Shown here in pieces: positions 53,058 to 62,070 of a stretch of 64,000 nt of DNA (its first letter is position 1; every line of letters starts with the position of its first letter). The notes below the pieces were generated by a model that searched no databases, was not told the origin of the DNA, and saw only the letters and a list, made by a program, of their open reading frames with translations. Source of the stretch: Terriglobales bacterium. GTDB lineage: Bacteria; Acidobacteriota; Terriglobia; Terriglobales; Acidobacteriaceae. The translations under genes and the position numbers were made by a program. The stretch covers positions 1 to 64,000 of the forward strand of contig DATMXP010000018.1 in assembly GCA_035561515.1 (NCBI GenBank), read 5' to 3'.

Positions 53058-54410
53058 GTGACTTCAGACAGCAACCAGGGGCTTGCCCGCGAGATCGGTT
53101 TGCGCGACGGCATCGCGCTAGTGGCCGGGACGATCATCGGTTCCGGCATTTTTATTGTGCCGGCCGTCATCGCACAGCAGGTGCCACAGCTTTCCCTGGT
53201 ACTGCTGGTGTGGGTGGCAGGTGCGGTGCTCGCCTTCACAGGCGGACTGGCGCTCGGTGAACTGGGAGCCATGTTCCCGTCGGCGGGCGGCGTGTATGTG
53301 TACCTGAGGGAGACCTTCGGTCTTCCGGTCGCTTTCGTGTACGGATGGGCGTCGTTCGTCGCGATCGAGAGCGGAGGTGTTGCGGCGCTATCCGCGGCAT
53401 TCAGCATCTACCTGGGACAGCTTCTTTCGCTGTCTGTTTTCGAGCAAAAGCTCAGCAGCGTGCTGATGATCCTGGTCCTGACGGTCGTGAACATCCTCGG
53501 GGTGAAGTTCGGCAAGCAAGTACAGAACGTATTTGCCATCTGCAAATTCGGCGGACTGGCTGGAATGTGCGTGGTACTGCTGACGAACGCGAACCTACCC
53601 TTGCTCCGGTCGAATATGGCCGGGCCGGAAGGTGCGTCAACGAACATCAGCCTGTTCGGCGTGGCGCTGCTGGCTGCGATGTGGGCGTATTTTGGATGGC
53701 ACAACGTGTTGTTCAATACGGGTGAATTCCGCAATCCGCAACGCGACCTCGGAAAAGCATTGGTGATCGGCGTATTGATTGTGACGGCCGCCTATGTCCT
53801 GGCGAACCTGGCCTATTACGCCGTGTTGACCGGAGCGGAGGTCTCAGACGCGAAGCGCGTGGCGGCGTTGGCACTGGGAACAGTGCTGGGCCCGAAAGCT
53901 GCGTCGTTGCTGGCGTTGCTGATCATGACGTCGGTGATTGGGTCGGCCAACGGCATCATCATGTCGAGTACGCGGATTCCGTTTGCGATGGCCGCCGATG
54001 GCATGCTGGTCCCGGCATTGGCACGCTGCAATCCGAATACGAAGACACCGATCCTGGCCATCTCGGCGCTCGGAGCGTGGGCGATGGTGCTCGCCTCGGT
54101 GGGAAGCTTCGCGGAGCTGATCGAAAGCGTGGTGTTTACGTCGGGACTGTTTTTCTCTCTGGCGGTGATCGGAATGATGAAGCTACGCCGGACTCAGCCT
54201 AATCGCGTGCGTCCATTCGTGGCGTGGGGATACCCCTGGCTGCCGGCCTTGTTCGTCGTCGCGTACTTCGGACTTTTCGTGAACACGTACATCACGAATC
54301 CGAAGGGTTCGTTGATCGGCACGGGACTGGTGTTGCTGGGAGTGCCGGCGTACTACGTATTCAAGGCGATCAACGCGCGGACGGCGGTACAAGAAGTGGC
54401 GGCGGATTAG
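53058..54410 (+). CDS. APC-superfamily amino acid permease
   Basis: A 450-residue polytopic transporter with about 12 helices. The first helix has the APC binding motif 'AGTIIGSGIFIVPA', followed by 'GGLALGELGAMFPSAGGVYVYL', 'FFGWHNVLFNTGEFRNPQRDL'-like sequence and 'LPALFVVAYFGLF'. It resembles LAT/YkfD-type amino acid/polyamine antiporters. The GTG chosen follows a GGGGG site; TTG 53007 keeps the frame but adds an unlikely tail. Confidence 0.88.
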   Translation: MTSDSNQGLAREIGLRDGIALVAGTIIGSGIFIVPAVIAQQVPQLSLVLLVWVAGAVLAFTGGLALGELGAMFPSAGGVYVYLRETFGLPVAFVYGWASFVAIESGGVAALSAAFSIYLGQLLSLSVFEQKLSSVLMILVLTVVNILGVKFGKQVQNVFAICKFGGLAGMCVVLLTNANLPLLRSNMAGPEGASTNISLFGVALLAAMWAYFGWHNVLFNTGEFRNPQRDLGKALVIGVLIVTAAYVLANLAYYAVLTGAEVSDAKRVAALALGTVLGPKAASLLALLIMTSVIGSANGIIMSSTRIPFAMAADGMLVPALARCNPNTKTPILAISALGAWAMVLASVGSFAELIESVVFTSGLFFSLAVIGMMKLRRTQPNRVRPFVAWGYPWLPALFVVAYFGLFVNTYITNPKGSLIGTGLVLLGVPAYYVFKAINARTAVQEVAAD

Positions 54411-54435
54411 GTTTCTAATCGCCGCAATGCGGCGA

Positions 54436-54457
54436 GCACAGACAAGAATGTCTGTGC
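54436..54457. repeat. Short palindromic repeat (REP-like) copy 1
   Basis: GCACAGACA-AGAA-TGTCTGTGC, a perfect 9-bp palindrome in the convergent gap after the APC permease gene. Degenerate direct repeats of TGYCTGTGGC follow at 54476-54506. Over 25 nt it shares 21 bases with a copy inside nth at 57282-57306. It may be one member of a dispersed family I recall from acidobacterial genomes. Confidence 0.6.
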
Positions 54458-54509
54458 CACACTTCTTAATCCAAATGCCTGTGGCCACATCTCACATGTC
54501 TGTGGCTCG

Positions 54510-56480
54510 CTATTGAATCTCGCACACAGTCTGGCATCCGGGTGACGGCACCTGCACCTTCAGGAAATCGCTCACTCGCTTGTAATGGTCGATGACGTTT
54601 TCCCACTTGCCGAACGAGTGACCTTCATCTTCGTAGATTTTCAACTGCACCGTTCCGCCGCGTTTCTTGATGGCATCGGCAACCTGCTGCGCTTCTGAAG
54701 GCGGACAGCGCGGATCGTTTTCGCCTGCAATGAGAAGCAGCGGGGCCTTGATGCGATCTACAAAGTTAATGGGCGAACGATCTTCCCATAGCGCCTTGTT
54801 CTTCACAGGATCGCCCATCGCGACCAAGTCGGACTGCTGGATGGCGGGGTCTTCGTGCTCGAACTCGGTGAACCAGTTCACGAAGGGGACGATGGCAACT
54901 CCGGCAGCCCACATTTCCGGCGCCTTGGTTACGGCCATCATGGTGAGATAACCGCCAAAACTACGCCCCATGACGATCATCTTTTTGGGATCCGCGTAAC
55001 CGGTCTTCTGAATGAAATCCATCGCAGCGAGATTGTCCTGAAGATCTCCGCCGCCCATGTCGAGGATATTGGCGCGTTCGAACTGCTTGCCATAGCCAGT
55101 GGAACCGCGATAATTCGGCGCAACGACAATGTAACCCTGGTTCAGGATGTATTGCATGAACGGATTGAAGCCGTTGAGGGTTTGGCTGTTCGGGCCGCCA
55201 TGGATCCAGAGAATGGCGGGATAGGTGTTATTACGCCCGATGTTGTACGGCATATAGACCCAGGCGGAGATGGTGAACTTGCCATCACGACTAGGGTAGT
55301 GAACAAGGTAGGGCCGCACCATGTCGTTAGGATCGAGGGAGCCCGACATGGAGTTGGTGAGTTGCTTCGATTGCCGGGTTGAAAAGCTGTAGGTCCAGAT
55401 GTCGTTGGGTGCGTTGTAGCCTTCGTGACGATAGAGGAGGCGGGTGCCATCTTTGCTGAAGGCTGTCGTCGATCCTGCGAGGCGACTCACACCGGCCGCG
55501 AGGGGAAGCTTTTCGGCTTTCTTCGTGGCGATCTCATAACGGTAGATATCGATGACCCCGTCGGTGTTCGCGGTCCAGGTGATGAACCTGCCGTCGGGCG
55601 AAAAGTCACCGCTAAAGACTTCCCACTTTTCGTGCGTAATCCAATCGGGCTTCTTCGTTGCGATTTCCAGCAGGGCAACGTTGGCGAACCCGTTCTGCGC
55701 GTCGGAGGTGATGAGGAGGTGCTTGCCGTCAGGTGAAAACGATGTCGCTTCGAAGAGCTTCGCGCCTTCATGCGGGGTGAGGTTCGTCGATTTGGCCGTC
55801 GCGACTTCGAGCAGGAAGACGTTGGAATCATCACCGGCGGCGTTCGCTTGCGTGTAGGCGATCCACTTGCCGTCCGGAGACCAGATCGGATGGGAGTTGG
55901 ACAGTTCCTTCGGCGTGCCGGTAGTGAGGTTACGGACCTTGCGCGTGAGAACGTCGAGCAGCGCGAGTTCGTTGGTGGGTGAGGTCTTCGGCTTAATGAG
56001 GAACGCAAGTCGGTGGCCGTCCGGCGACCAAACGGGTGAACTCTCGGCAATGTGAGGAGTGCGCGTGAGTTGCGCAACCTCGCCGTTCTTCGGCGACACC
56101 ATGAAAAGGTCCCACTGCTCGTTGCCGCCGTAATCGGACTGATAGGCGATCCAGACCCCATCCGGAGACCACGCGGGTTTCGACTGACGCTGGTCGCCGA
56201 TGGTGAGTTGCTGTGGCCACCCACCACTGGAGTCGACGGTCCAGAGATTTTCGCGTCCGCTCAGGTTCGAGACCACCACGACTTTCTTCCCGTCCGGCGC
56301 CCACGAACTGGCGCCGATTTGCCGTGAAAGGAAGAATCGTTCGAGAGAATAGTTGGCCAGGTCTGGCCGCATCTTCGCGATTACGTTTTCAGGATTGGTC
56401 TCGGCCTGAGGCGGCGTGAGCGTTTGTGCGAAGGAAAGGGAACTGAGCAGTACGACGACGAAAAGGCCTTTGCGGAGCAT
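54510..56480 (-). CDS. Secreted prolyl oligopeptidase-family (S9) peptidase
   Basis: A 656-residue exported serine peptidase. The signal peptide 'LFVVVLLSSLSFAQ' is followed by a beta-propeller of WD40/TolB-like repeats ('ASSWAPDGKKVVVVSNLSG', 'PAWSPDGVWIAYQS', 'PVWSPDGHRLAF', 'TSFSPDGKHLLITSD'). The alpha/beta-hydrolase domain carries Ser in 'GRSFGGYLTMM', Asp in 'GENDPRCPPSEA' and His in 'DEGHSFGKWEN'. It resembles dipeptidyl/acylaminoacyl peptidases; exact specificity is unknown. Confidence 0.92.
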   Translation of the reverse strand: MLRKGLFVVVLLSSLSFAQTLTPPQAETNPENVIAKMRPDLANYSLERFFLSRQIGASSWAPDGKKVVVVSNLSGRENLWTVDSSGGWPQQLTIGDQRQSKPAWSPDGVWIAYQSDYGGNEQWDLFMVSPKNGEVAQLTRTPHIAESSPVWSPDGHRLAFLIKPKTSPTNELALLDVLTRKVRNLTTGTPKELSNSHPIWSPDGKWIAYTQANAAGDDSNVFLLEVATAKSTNLTPHEGAKLFEATSFSPDGKHLLITSDAQNGFANVALLEIATKKPDWITHEKWEVFSGDFSPDGRFITWTANTDGVIDIYRYEIATKKAEKLPLAAGVSRLAGSTTAFSKDGTRLLYRHEGYNAPNDIWTYSFSTRQSKQLTNSMSGSLDPNDMVRPYLVHYPSRDGKFTISAWVYMPYNIGRNNTYPAILWIHGGPNSQTLNGFNPFMQYILNQGYIVVAPNYRGSTGYGKQFERANILDMGGGDLQDNLAAMDFIQKTGYADPKKMIVMGRSFGGYLTMMAVTKAPEMWAAGVAIVPFVNWFTEFEHEDPAIQQSDLVAMGDPVKNKALWEDRSPINFVDRIKAPLLLIAGENDPRCPPSEAQQVADAIKKRGGTVQLKIYEDEGHSFGKWENVIDHYKRVSDFLKVQVPSPGCQTVCEIQ

Positions 56481-56517
56481 CGGCAGAAAGTGTACCGAAT
56501 CCCGCGCTGTTCGGCGA

Positions 56518-57372
56518 TTACTTGGCGCCTTTGTGTTGCTCGACGGTGCTCCAGGTTTTGTCTTCGGCGTGGCAGACGGTTTCGAGTGGACACTCCACGC
56601 ACTTGGGATTACGCGCGACGCAGAGGGACCGCCCGTGATGAATGACCTGGTGCGAAAACAGGATCCAGTGGTCTTTTGGGATGACCTTCATGAGGTCCTG
56701 TTCGATTTTCGGTGGATCGTCGGCGGCGGTGAGTTCAAGCCGGCGGGAGATCCGGTGGACGTGCGTGTCAACGACGACGCCTTCCGCTATGCCGAACCAG
56801 GAGCCGAGCACGACATTGGCGGTTTTGCGAGCCGCGCCAGGGACGGTGAGCAGTTCCGCCATCGTTTGCGGGACCTTGCCCCCGAAGTCGTTCACGATTT
56901 TCCGCGCCGCACCGACGATGGATTTGGACTTGTTGCGAAAGAATCCGGTGGACTTGATGTCGGGCTCAAGCTGCTCGGGCTCAAGCGCGGCAAAGGCTTG
57001 CGGTGTCGGATATTTCTTGAAGAGCACCGGTGTCACCATGTTGACACGCGCGTCGGTGCACTGCGCTGACAGGATGGTGGCGACCAGCAATTCCCATGCG
57101 TTCGAATGAGTGAGCGCGCAGGTGACTTTGCCGTAGCGGTCGTCGAGGCGCTTCAGGATCTCCTGCACGCGTTCAGGAGCAACCGGGTTGAAGCCCTTCG
57201 GAGCGCGGGCTGCTTTGGCCGACTTCTTCGCCGCACCGGGAAGGGCAGAGTCCTTTGGCTGCCTGGCAGGCTTGGCTTTCTGCGCAGAGACGAATGTCTG
57301 CGCCACGTTCTTCTTTGCGCCTTCATGGCGGCCGGATTTCGCCGGCTGGCGGGTGATCATGCCTTTGGGCAT
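56518..57372 (-). CDS. nth: Endonuclease III with a basic N-terminal extension
   Basis: DNA glycosylase/AP lyase for oxidised pyrimidines. The core has the helix-hairpin-helix with catalytic Lys ('VPGAARKTANVVLG'), the catalytic Asp ('VVDTHVHRISRRL') and the [4Fe-4S] motif C-x6-C-x2-C-x5-C ('CVARNPKCVECPLETVC'). At 284 residues it exceeds the usual roughly 210. The extra 70-80 N-terminal residues are Lys/Ala-rich and include 'NVAQTFVSAQKAK', which is the translation of a dispersed palindromic repeat. The start overlaps the hemQ stop by one base. An internal start is possible. Confidence 0.92.
   Translation of the reverse strand: MPKGMITRQPAKSGRHEGAKKNVAQTFVSAQKAKPARQPKDSALPGAAKKSAKAARAPKGFNPVAPERVQEILKRLDDRYGKVTCALTHSNAWELLVATILSAQCTDARVNMVTPVLFKKYPTPQAFAALEPEQLEPDIKSTGFFRNKSKSIVGAARKIVNDFGGKVPQTMAELLTVPGAARKTANVVLGSWFGIAEGVVVDTHVHRISRRLELTAADDPPKIEQDLMKVIPKDHWILFSHQVIHHGRSLCVARNPKCVECPLETVCHAEDKTWSTVEQHKGAK
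57282..57303. repeat. Short palindromic repeat copy 2, inside the nth coding sequence
   Basis: GCGCAGA-GACGAATG-TCTGCGC has the same 22-nt length as the copy at 54436-54457 and nearly the same sequence. It is translated in frame on the minus strand within the nth N-terminal extension. This suggests insertion of a repeat into a coding region. Confidence 0.55.
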
Positions 57373-58085
57373 TAGCCAAGCCTCTCGAGCATTTCTTCCG
57401 GCGTGACCTTGAGCGCGGTGAGCCGTGGCGAGTCGTGCAGGATGAATACGGAGTTTTCAACCTCGCGCAGGCGCATGGTCATATCGACTACATCTTCCGG
57501 ACGATCCGTTTCTAGAGCGATGACAAATTCGTGATCGTCGAGTCCGAAAGAGTAGATGGTATTCATGCGAACCGACCTGAATTCGCCGGCGGCTGAGATC
57601 TGCTCGTGTACGATGCGCTGGCGATCTTCAAACGGGCGTCTGTACCATTCGCGCGTCTTGGCGAAGGGGAAGACGATGAGATAGCGCTTGCCGCCTGGCT
57701 TGATGTATCCGCGAAGGGAGAGGTCATTTTCGTGTTCCTGCCCGATCAAGTACTGGGAACGCTTGGTGGTTCCGAGAAAGGAGTGGGTCACTTCCAGGTA
57801 TCCGCCGAGCTGGGTGCGTATGAGATCGGTGTGCGCGGCATTCAGGCAATCGAGCGAATAACAAATGCGCCAGAGCATGAAATCGCAGTCGGCGCGGAAG
57901 CCGGAGGTGGAATAGGTGAGAATGCCCATGTCCTCGTTGCACCAGCGCTGCAGGACGCGAGCGACTTCTTCCTTGTGGTCACGACGCGCGTCCATGGAGA
58001 GGCGCCGCCATTCCGGCTGGATCTTGAAGAACGAGAAGTTGACGAATTGGCGGCGAGCTGGAGAAGTCTTGTCGTGATCGGCCAT
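57372..58085 (-). CDS. hemQ: Coproheme decarboxylase (chlorite dismutase-like)
   Basis: Final enzyme of the coproporphyrin-dependent heme pathway; oxidatively decarboxylates coproheme III to heme b. The 237-residue protein has the ferredoxin-like double domain with 'RYLIVFPFAKTREWYRR' (Tyr/Lys catalytic region), a probable proximal heme His in 'RIVHEQIS', and 'IYSFGLDDHEFVIALETD'. It lacks the distal Arg context of true chlorite dismutase as far as I can judge. The start 'MADHDKTSPARRQF' is chosen on homology; the frame is open 36 codons upstream. It is coupled to nth by a one-base overlap. Confidence 0.88.
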   Translation of the reverse strand: MADHDKTSPARRQFVNFSFFKIQPEWRRLSMDARRDHKEEVARVLQRWCNEDMGILTYSTSGFRADCDFMLWRICYSLDCLNAAHTDLIRTQLGGYLEVTHSFLGTTKRSQYLIGQEHENDLSLRGYIKPGGKRYLIVFPFAKTREWYRRPFEDRQRIVHEQISAAGEFRSVRMNTIYSFGLDDHEFVIALETDRPEDVVDMTMRLREVENSVFILHDSPRLTALKVTPEEMLERLG

Positions 58086-58191
58086 TTGAGTTGCCCGAAA
58101 TCGGGATTTTAGCAGACCGGAGTTACCGGCGCGGTACGCCATCCGGTATGCATTGACCTCATGTACGATGCCGTTTAACCTGCTCTTAGAC

Positions 58192-58419
58192 ATGGCAGTG
58201 AAGTCAATTCAGCTCGGGCAAGTCTGGCGTCACGATGCCGACTCCCAGAACTACCTTGTCACCAAGGTGTACAACGAAGTATTCACGCAGTATGCCATTC
58301 TGCGCCGCGCCGATTCCACGGCAGCCAGCGGCGATACGACACGGGTGAAAGTGCAGCGCACCAACGAGGGCGTCACTTTATCCGGTTATACCTTCACGCA
58401 GGATTCGGAAGAATTTTAG
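58192..58419 (+). CDS. Small conserved protein of unknown function
   Basis: A 75-residue soluble protein: 'MAVKSIQLGQVWRHDADSQN', then 'YLVTKVYNEVFTQYAILR' and 'RVKVQRTNEGVTLSGYTF'. It is all-beta in character, resembling small DUF-type SH3-like domains. No signal peptide and no motif. It is divergent from hemQ. ATG chosen for the compact domain; the frame opens 13 codons earlier. Function is unknown. Confidence 0.65.
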   Translation: MAVKSIQLGQVWRHDADSQNYLVTKVYNEVFTQYAILRRADSTAASGDTTRVKVQRTNEGVTLSGYTFTQDSEEF

Positions 58420-58508
58420 GGAGCACCGGCAGTCGTCTGCGATCAGAACCCAGGATCTTACTGCTCCAAGGCGACATGCTGGGTCGAGAAGCATTCCAAG
58501 GTAAGTAG

Positions 58509-59162
58509 ATGATAGCGAAAATCATTGAAGTACTTAGCGGCTTCATTATTGCCGTCATTTCTTCGAGCGGCTATTTCGGAGTGATGATCCTGATGGCGAT
58601 CGAGTCAGCGTGTATCCCGCTGCCGTCGGAGATCATCATGCCGTTTTCCGGCTACCTGGTTTACACCGGGCGCTTCGACCTGTTCTGGGTCGCAACAGCG
58701 GGTGCAATCGGGTGCAATGTTGGATCGGTGTTCGCGTACTACCTCGGCTACTACGGCGGGCGTCCGCTGGTTGAAAAGTACGGGCGCTACATTCTGCTGA
58801 GCGAAAAAGAGCTGCACTGGGCCGACCGTTTCTTCGAGAAGTATGGCGACTGGGCCGTGTTCATCAGCCGCTTGCTACCGGTGGTGAGAACGTTCATCGC
58901 ACTGCCGGCGGGCATCGCGCGCATGAAGCAGTTGCGTTTCCACGTGTTCACGTTTGTCGGCTCGTGGCCGTGGTGCTTTGGGCTGGCGTGGGTCGGAATG
59001 AAACTCGGCGAGCAGTGGAATAGCGATCCCCGACTGAAGGCGTGGTTCCACCGTTTCGACGCGGTAATCCTTGGGATTATCGTTCTTGGTGCGGTGTGGT
59101 TCGTGTGGTCGCGCTGGCAGCATCGGATCAAGGGAACCGCCAGCGCAGAGCCTGTCGATTAA
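58509..59162 (+). CDS. DedA-family membrane protein
   Basis: A 217-residue protein with four to five helices and the DedA (SNARE-associated/VTT) signature: 'SACIPLPSEIIMPFSGYLV', 'GCNVGSVFAYYLGYYGGRP', 'FISRLLPVVRTFIALPAGIARM'. It has the conserved Glu near the N-terminus and the Arg in 'SRLLPVVRTF'. Family members act as lipid (undecaprenyl- or phospholipid) flippases needing proton motive force. It is monocistronic and convergent with the SnoaL-like gene. Confidence 0.9.
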   Translation: MIAKIIEVLSGFIIAVISSSGYFGVMILMAIESACIPLPSEIIMPFSGYLVYTGRFDLFWVATAGAIGCNVGSVFAYYLGYYGGRPLVEKYGRYILLSEKELHWADRFFEKYGDWAVFISRLLPVVRTFIALPAGIARMKQLRFHVFTFVGSWPWCFGLAWVGMKLGEQWNSDPRLKAWFHRFDAVILGIIVLGAVWFVWSRWQHRIKGTASAEPVD

Positions 59163-59182
59163 CGGGTCGCTTGCGTTCTGAG

Positions 59183-59767
59183 TTAGTCCTTTAGCGATTT
59201 TTTCTGCTCGGTGGGCTGGTCCTTCGCTTCGTCCTTCTTTAGTTCGGGCGGGGGTACAGCGTCGTTGTAGATGGAGCGCGCGATCTTCCAAGAGCCGTCG
59301 GGCTGCCGCTTCAGGATACGCATGACGTTGTAGCGGAAGGGATGTTCTTCGCCGCCTGAAAAGGGACGGGTGCGTCCGGTGATCACGCCCCACTCATACG
59401 CTGTGTCCGCGATGATGTGCACCTCCTGGAACTGTTCGTCGTAGGCCAGCATTTCCGTGCTCTTCATCTCATCGATGTGTTGCTGGAGCTTTTTCATGTT
59501 GGCGTCTCTGCCGACGATAGGCGGTTCGCCGGGGTGGATCATGACGACGTCGTCGGTCCAGAGGGATTGTAGGCGGTCGGCGTCGAGCGCAATGGAAGCT
59601 TCGATGTCGCGGGAGTGGAGGTCATTGATGGCCTCCTGGTCCTCGGCAAATTGCTGCTTTTGGGTGGCGCTTGGCGCGGTGCTACGGTGGGCCGGAGCTT
59701 TGCGCTGGGCTGTCGCAAGGGGAACGAAGATGGCGAGCAATATGAGCGAATACAGTATGCGGCGCAA
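59183..59767 (-). CDS. Exported SnoaL/NTF2-like (DUF4440) protein
   Basis: A 194-residue protein with signal peptide 'LRRILYSLILLAIFVPLATAQ' and a DUF4440-type cone-shaped domain ('INDLHSRDIEASIALDADRLQSLWTDD' in parts, 'GVITGRTRPF', 'WKIARSIYND'). AAGGAG seven bases before the TTG supports that start over the ATG 18 bases upstream. The C-terminal 20 residues are highly charged. Such domains bind small ligands or act as hydrolases/isomerases; role unknown. It follows the SDR gene by ten bases. Confidence 0.75.
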   Translation of the reverse strand: MRRILYSLILLAIFVPLATAQRKAPAHRSTAPSATQKQQFAEDQEAINDLHSRDIEASIALDADRLQSLWTDDVVMIHPGEPPIVGRDANMKKLQQHIDEMKSTEMLAYDEQFQEVHIIADTAYEWGVITGRTRPFSGGEEHPFRYNVMRILKRQPDGSWKIARSIYNDAVPPPELKKDEAKDQPTEQKKSLKD

Positions 59768-59777
59768 TGCGGTCTCC

Positions 59778-60626
59778 TTAGTCAATCTTGATCGCTTTGG
59801 TGATGAGCTTTTCGTACACGCGAAAAGGAGTTAGACGCTTCAACCATACCTGCAGATGGGCGTCGTGGCCGATGACGTAGCGGACTTTCGGGTGGGGGTC
59901 GTTTGCCACACGAACGACGAGTTGAGCTACTTTGCGGGGATCACCCTTCCTGATTTTCCCGCTGGTGACAAAATCACGAAATCTGCGGGCGCGTTCGATG
60001 TTGGGAGATGAATTATCGAATGCTCCCCGGGCGAGTTTTGCGTTCTTCAGCCAGATATCGGTGTCATAGGCACCGGGTTCGATGAGACTGACTTTGATTC
60101 CTACACTGCGAATTTCCATGCGCAGCGATTCCGTCCAGCCTTCCAGCGCATATTTTGAGGAGCAGTAGGAACTCAGGGACGGCTGTCCGGCACGTCCTGC
60201 AATCGAGGAGATCATGATGATCTGGCCGGATTTCTGCGTGCGCATCGTAGGAAGTGCCGCCCTAGTAACTGAAACGTGTCCGAAGAAATTAGTTTCGAAT
60301 TGTTCGCGTAATTCTTCGAGCTGGACGTCTTCGGCAAATCCTGCGAGAGGGAATCCGGCGTTGTTGACCAGCAGGTCGATGCGGCCATGATCGCGAACCA
60401 CCGACCCGATGCACGCTGAAATTGACTCGGGCTTGGTGACATCCAACTGGCGGATATCGACGTTCGCCGCAACCCCTGCCGAGGCAAGCGCCTGATCGAG
60501 AGCGGTACGCCTCTCCAGATTGCGCATAGTTGCGACGACGCGGAAGCCGTTTCTGGCGAGTTCCACGGTGCTCAGCAGGCCAATGCCGCTGGAGGTGCCG
60601 GTGATGACAGCAACTCTGTTGTTCAT
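59778..60626 (-). CDS. Short-chain dehydrogenase/reductase
   Basis: A 282-residue classical SDR: 'VAVITGTSSGIGLLSTVEL' cofactor loop, 'LLVNNAGFPLAG', catalytic Ser in 'MISSIAGRAG' and Tyr-x3-Lys in 'YCSSKYALEG'. The Arg after the second strand ('VVATMRNLERR') suggests NADPH preference. The long C-terminal part resembles 17-beta-hydroxysteroid/retinol-type SDRs; substrate unknown. Probably co-transcribed with the DUF4440 protein downstream. Confidence 0.88.
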   Translation of the reverse strand: MNNRVAVITGTSSGIGLLSTVELARNGFRVVATMRNLERRTALDQALASAGVAANVDIRQLDVTKPESISACIGSVVRDHGRIDLLVNNAGFPLAGFAEDVQLEELREQFETNFFGHVSVTRAALPTMRTQKSGQIIMISSIAGRAGQPSLSSYCSSKYALEGWTESLRMEIRSVGIKVSLIEPGAYDTDIWLKNAKLARGAFDNSSPNIERARRFRDFVTSGKIRKGDPRKVAQLVVRVANDPHPKVRYVIGHDAHLQVWLKRLTPFRVYEKLITKAIKID

Positions 60627-60663
60627 GATTCGTGGTTCCCTGATTGGGCAGCTATTGTAGCCC

Positions 60664-62070
60664 CTAGCGGGATACGTCGGGTGCGGTGTCTCCGGGCACG
60701 CGCAGAATGGTGCGGCCGGCGCTGGTGATCTTCACGACTTCACCGGGACGCGGAGAGATGGCATCTTCGTCGCTGGCGGTCTTCTCGCGCAGTTCGATCG
60801 AGAGCGAGTTGGTGGCTTCTGCAACCTTCACGCCAAAAGAAGCGCGGTTGCTGAGATCGAAGACGATGCGAGTGATCCCGGGCTTGTAGGCCGAAATGCG
60901 AATGCGGGAGACCAGGCCGCCGGAGGTGGGAACCGATGCCCCTTCTGCACCAACGAGATTTACCCCGTACAAATCAAAGTAGACGCGGTTCGGTCCGTTG
61001 ATGGAGAAACCCTCATATGCCACGCGTCGGGGAAGATCGATGCTGAGTACCACCAGGGAAGGGCTGGCAGCGAGATGGACTGCCTGCGGCAGATTTGCGC
61101 TCGGCTTAACCTCTTCCGTGCTGACCGGCTTTAAAAGCGATTCCTCCGCAGGGGTAGCAACAGGCTCGGAAGCGGGCGCAGCCGCATTCATGATGGAAGC
61201 CGGGGCTGGCGCTTTCGCAGACGACAGGCGGTTAATGGACATGAACCCGATTCCCGCCAGGAACATCAGGATTATCACGATCGCGATAAGGACCGGAAGA
61301 CGATTTTCGCCACTCGAATCGGCCTTCGAAGAAGGCTCCTCGAACTCAGCGACGGACTCGTCCACAATGGTGCCAACAAAGGTCGGTTTCGGTCGGTCAG
61401 AAACCTCGGCAGGCGTAACCGGCGGTATCGGGACCGCAGCGGCAACCGTTTCAGGAGACTGAAACTGCTCGACTGTTTCCGCCTCACGGTGTGGAGCGGC
61501 TGGAATCAAGGACCCAGCGCCAACCTGCATGCGCGAATTGTGCTGGAGCGATTCGGCGATTAGAGCCTGTGTCCAACGCAGAGTTCCGATGTCGCGGTGA
61601 GAGAAGTGCTGCGCGCGCGGCGAGAATACGGCCAGAATGCCAATCAGTTTGCCATCGGAGAGCAACGGCAGGTACAGCATGGACTTCACGCCAAGTGCGG
61701 TGCACGCGGTGTAATCGACGCGAGGATCTGCCGCGGCGTTCATGCAGATAACGCTCTCGCGAGTACGTATGCATTCGCCGCTCAAGCCGGAGAGGGCATT
61801 GAAGCGGGACCCAAGGTTCGGGGCGGAGTTGCCACTGCGCGCTACGCAGACCATCGACTGTTCATTGCCTAATGCGATGGCCGCTCCGGTAGCCTCTGTC
61901 AGGGTTTGCGCTCCGGCAACAATGCGTTGTAACGCGGCTGGGAATCCTCGTTGCACGCTGGCCGCAAACTGCTCAGGGGCGAGCGATTGGATCATTGCGG
62001 CGGTATCACGCCGCAATTTATGGAATTCCTGCTGGATGGTGTAGGCAAAGCCAAGGAATGCCTGAAGCAT
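60664..62070 (-). CDS. GAF domain - transmembrane - AMIN domain protein
   Basis: About 468 residues from ATG 62070. It begins with a helical segment and a GAF domain ('ALQRIVAGAQTLTEATGAAIAL', 'MLYLPLLSDGKLIGILAVFS'). A low-complexity linker follows, then one membrane helix ('LPVLIAIVIILMFLAGIGFM'), an Ala/Pro-rich spacer and an AMIN domain ('VVLSIDLPRRVAYEGFSING', 'ISAYKPGITRIVFDLSNRA'). AMIN domains bind cell-wall or secretin assemblies in the periplasm; GAF domains sense small ligands inside. The frame stays open to TTG 62226, so the start is uncertain. No such combined family is known to me. Confidence 0.7.
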   Translation of the reverse strand: MLQAFLGFAYTIQQEFHKLRRDTAAMIQSLAPEQFAASVQRGFPAALQRIVAGAQTLTEATGAAIALGNEQSMVCVARSGNSAPNLGSRFNALSGLSGECIRTRESVICMNAAADPRVDYTACTALGVKSMLYLPLLSDGKLIGILAVFSPRAQHFSHRDIGTLRWTQALIAESLQHNSRMQVGAGSLIPAAPHREAETVEQFQSPETVAAAVPIPPVTPAEVSDRPKPTFVGTIVDESVAEFEEPSSKADSSGENRLPVLIAIVIILMFLAGIGFMSINRLSSAKAPAPASIMNAAAPASEPVATPAEESLLKPVSTEEVKPSANLPQAVHLAASPSLVVLSIDLPRRVAYEGFSINGPNRVYFDLYGVNLVGAEGASVPTSGGLVSRIRISAYKPGITRIVFDLSNRASFGVKVAEATNSLSIELREKTASDEDAISPRPGEVVKITSAGRTILRVPGDTAPDVSR

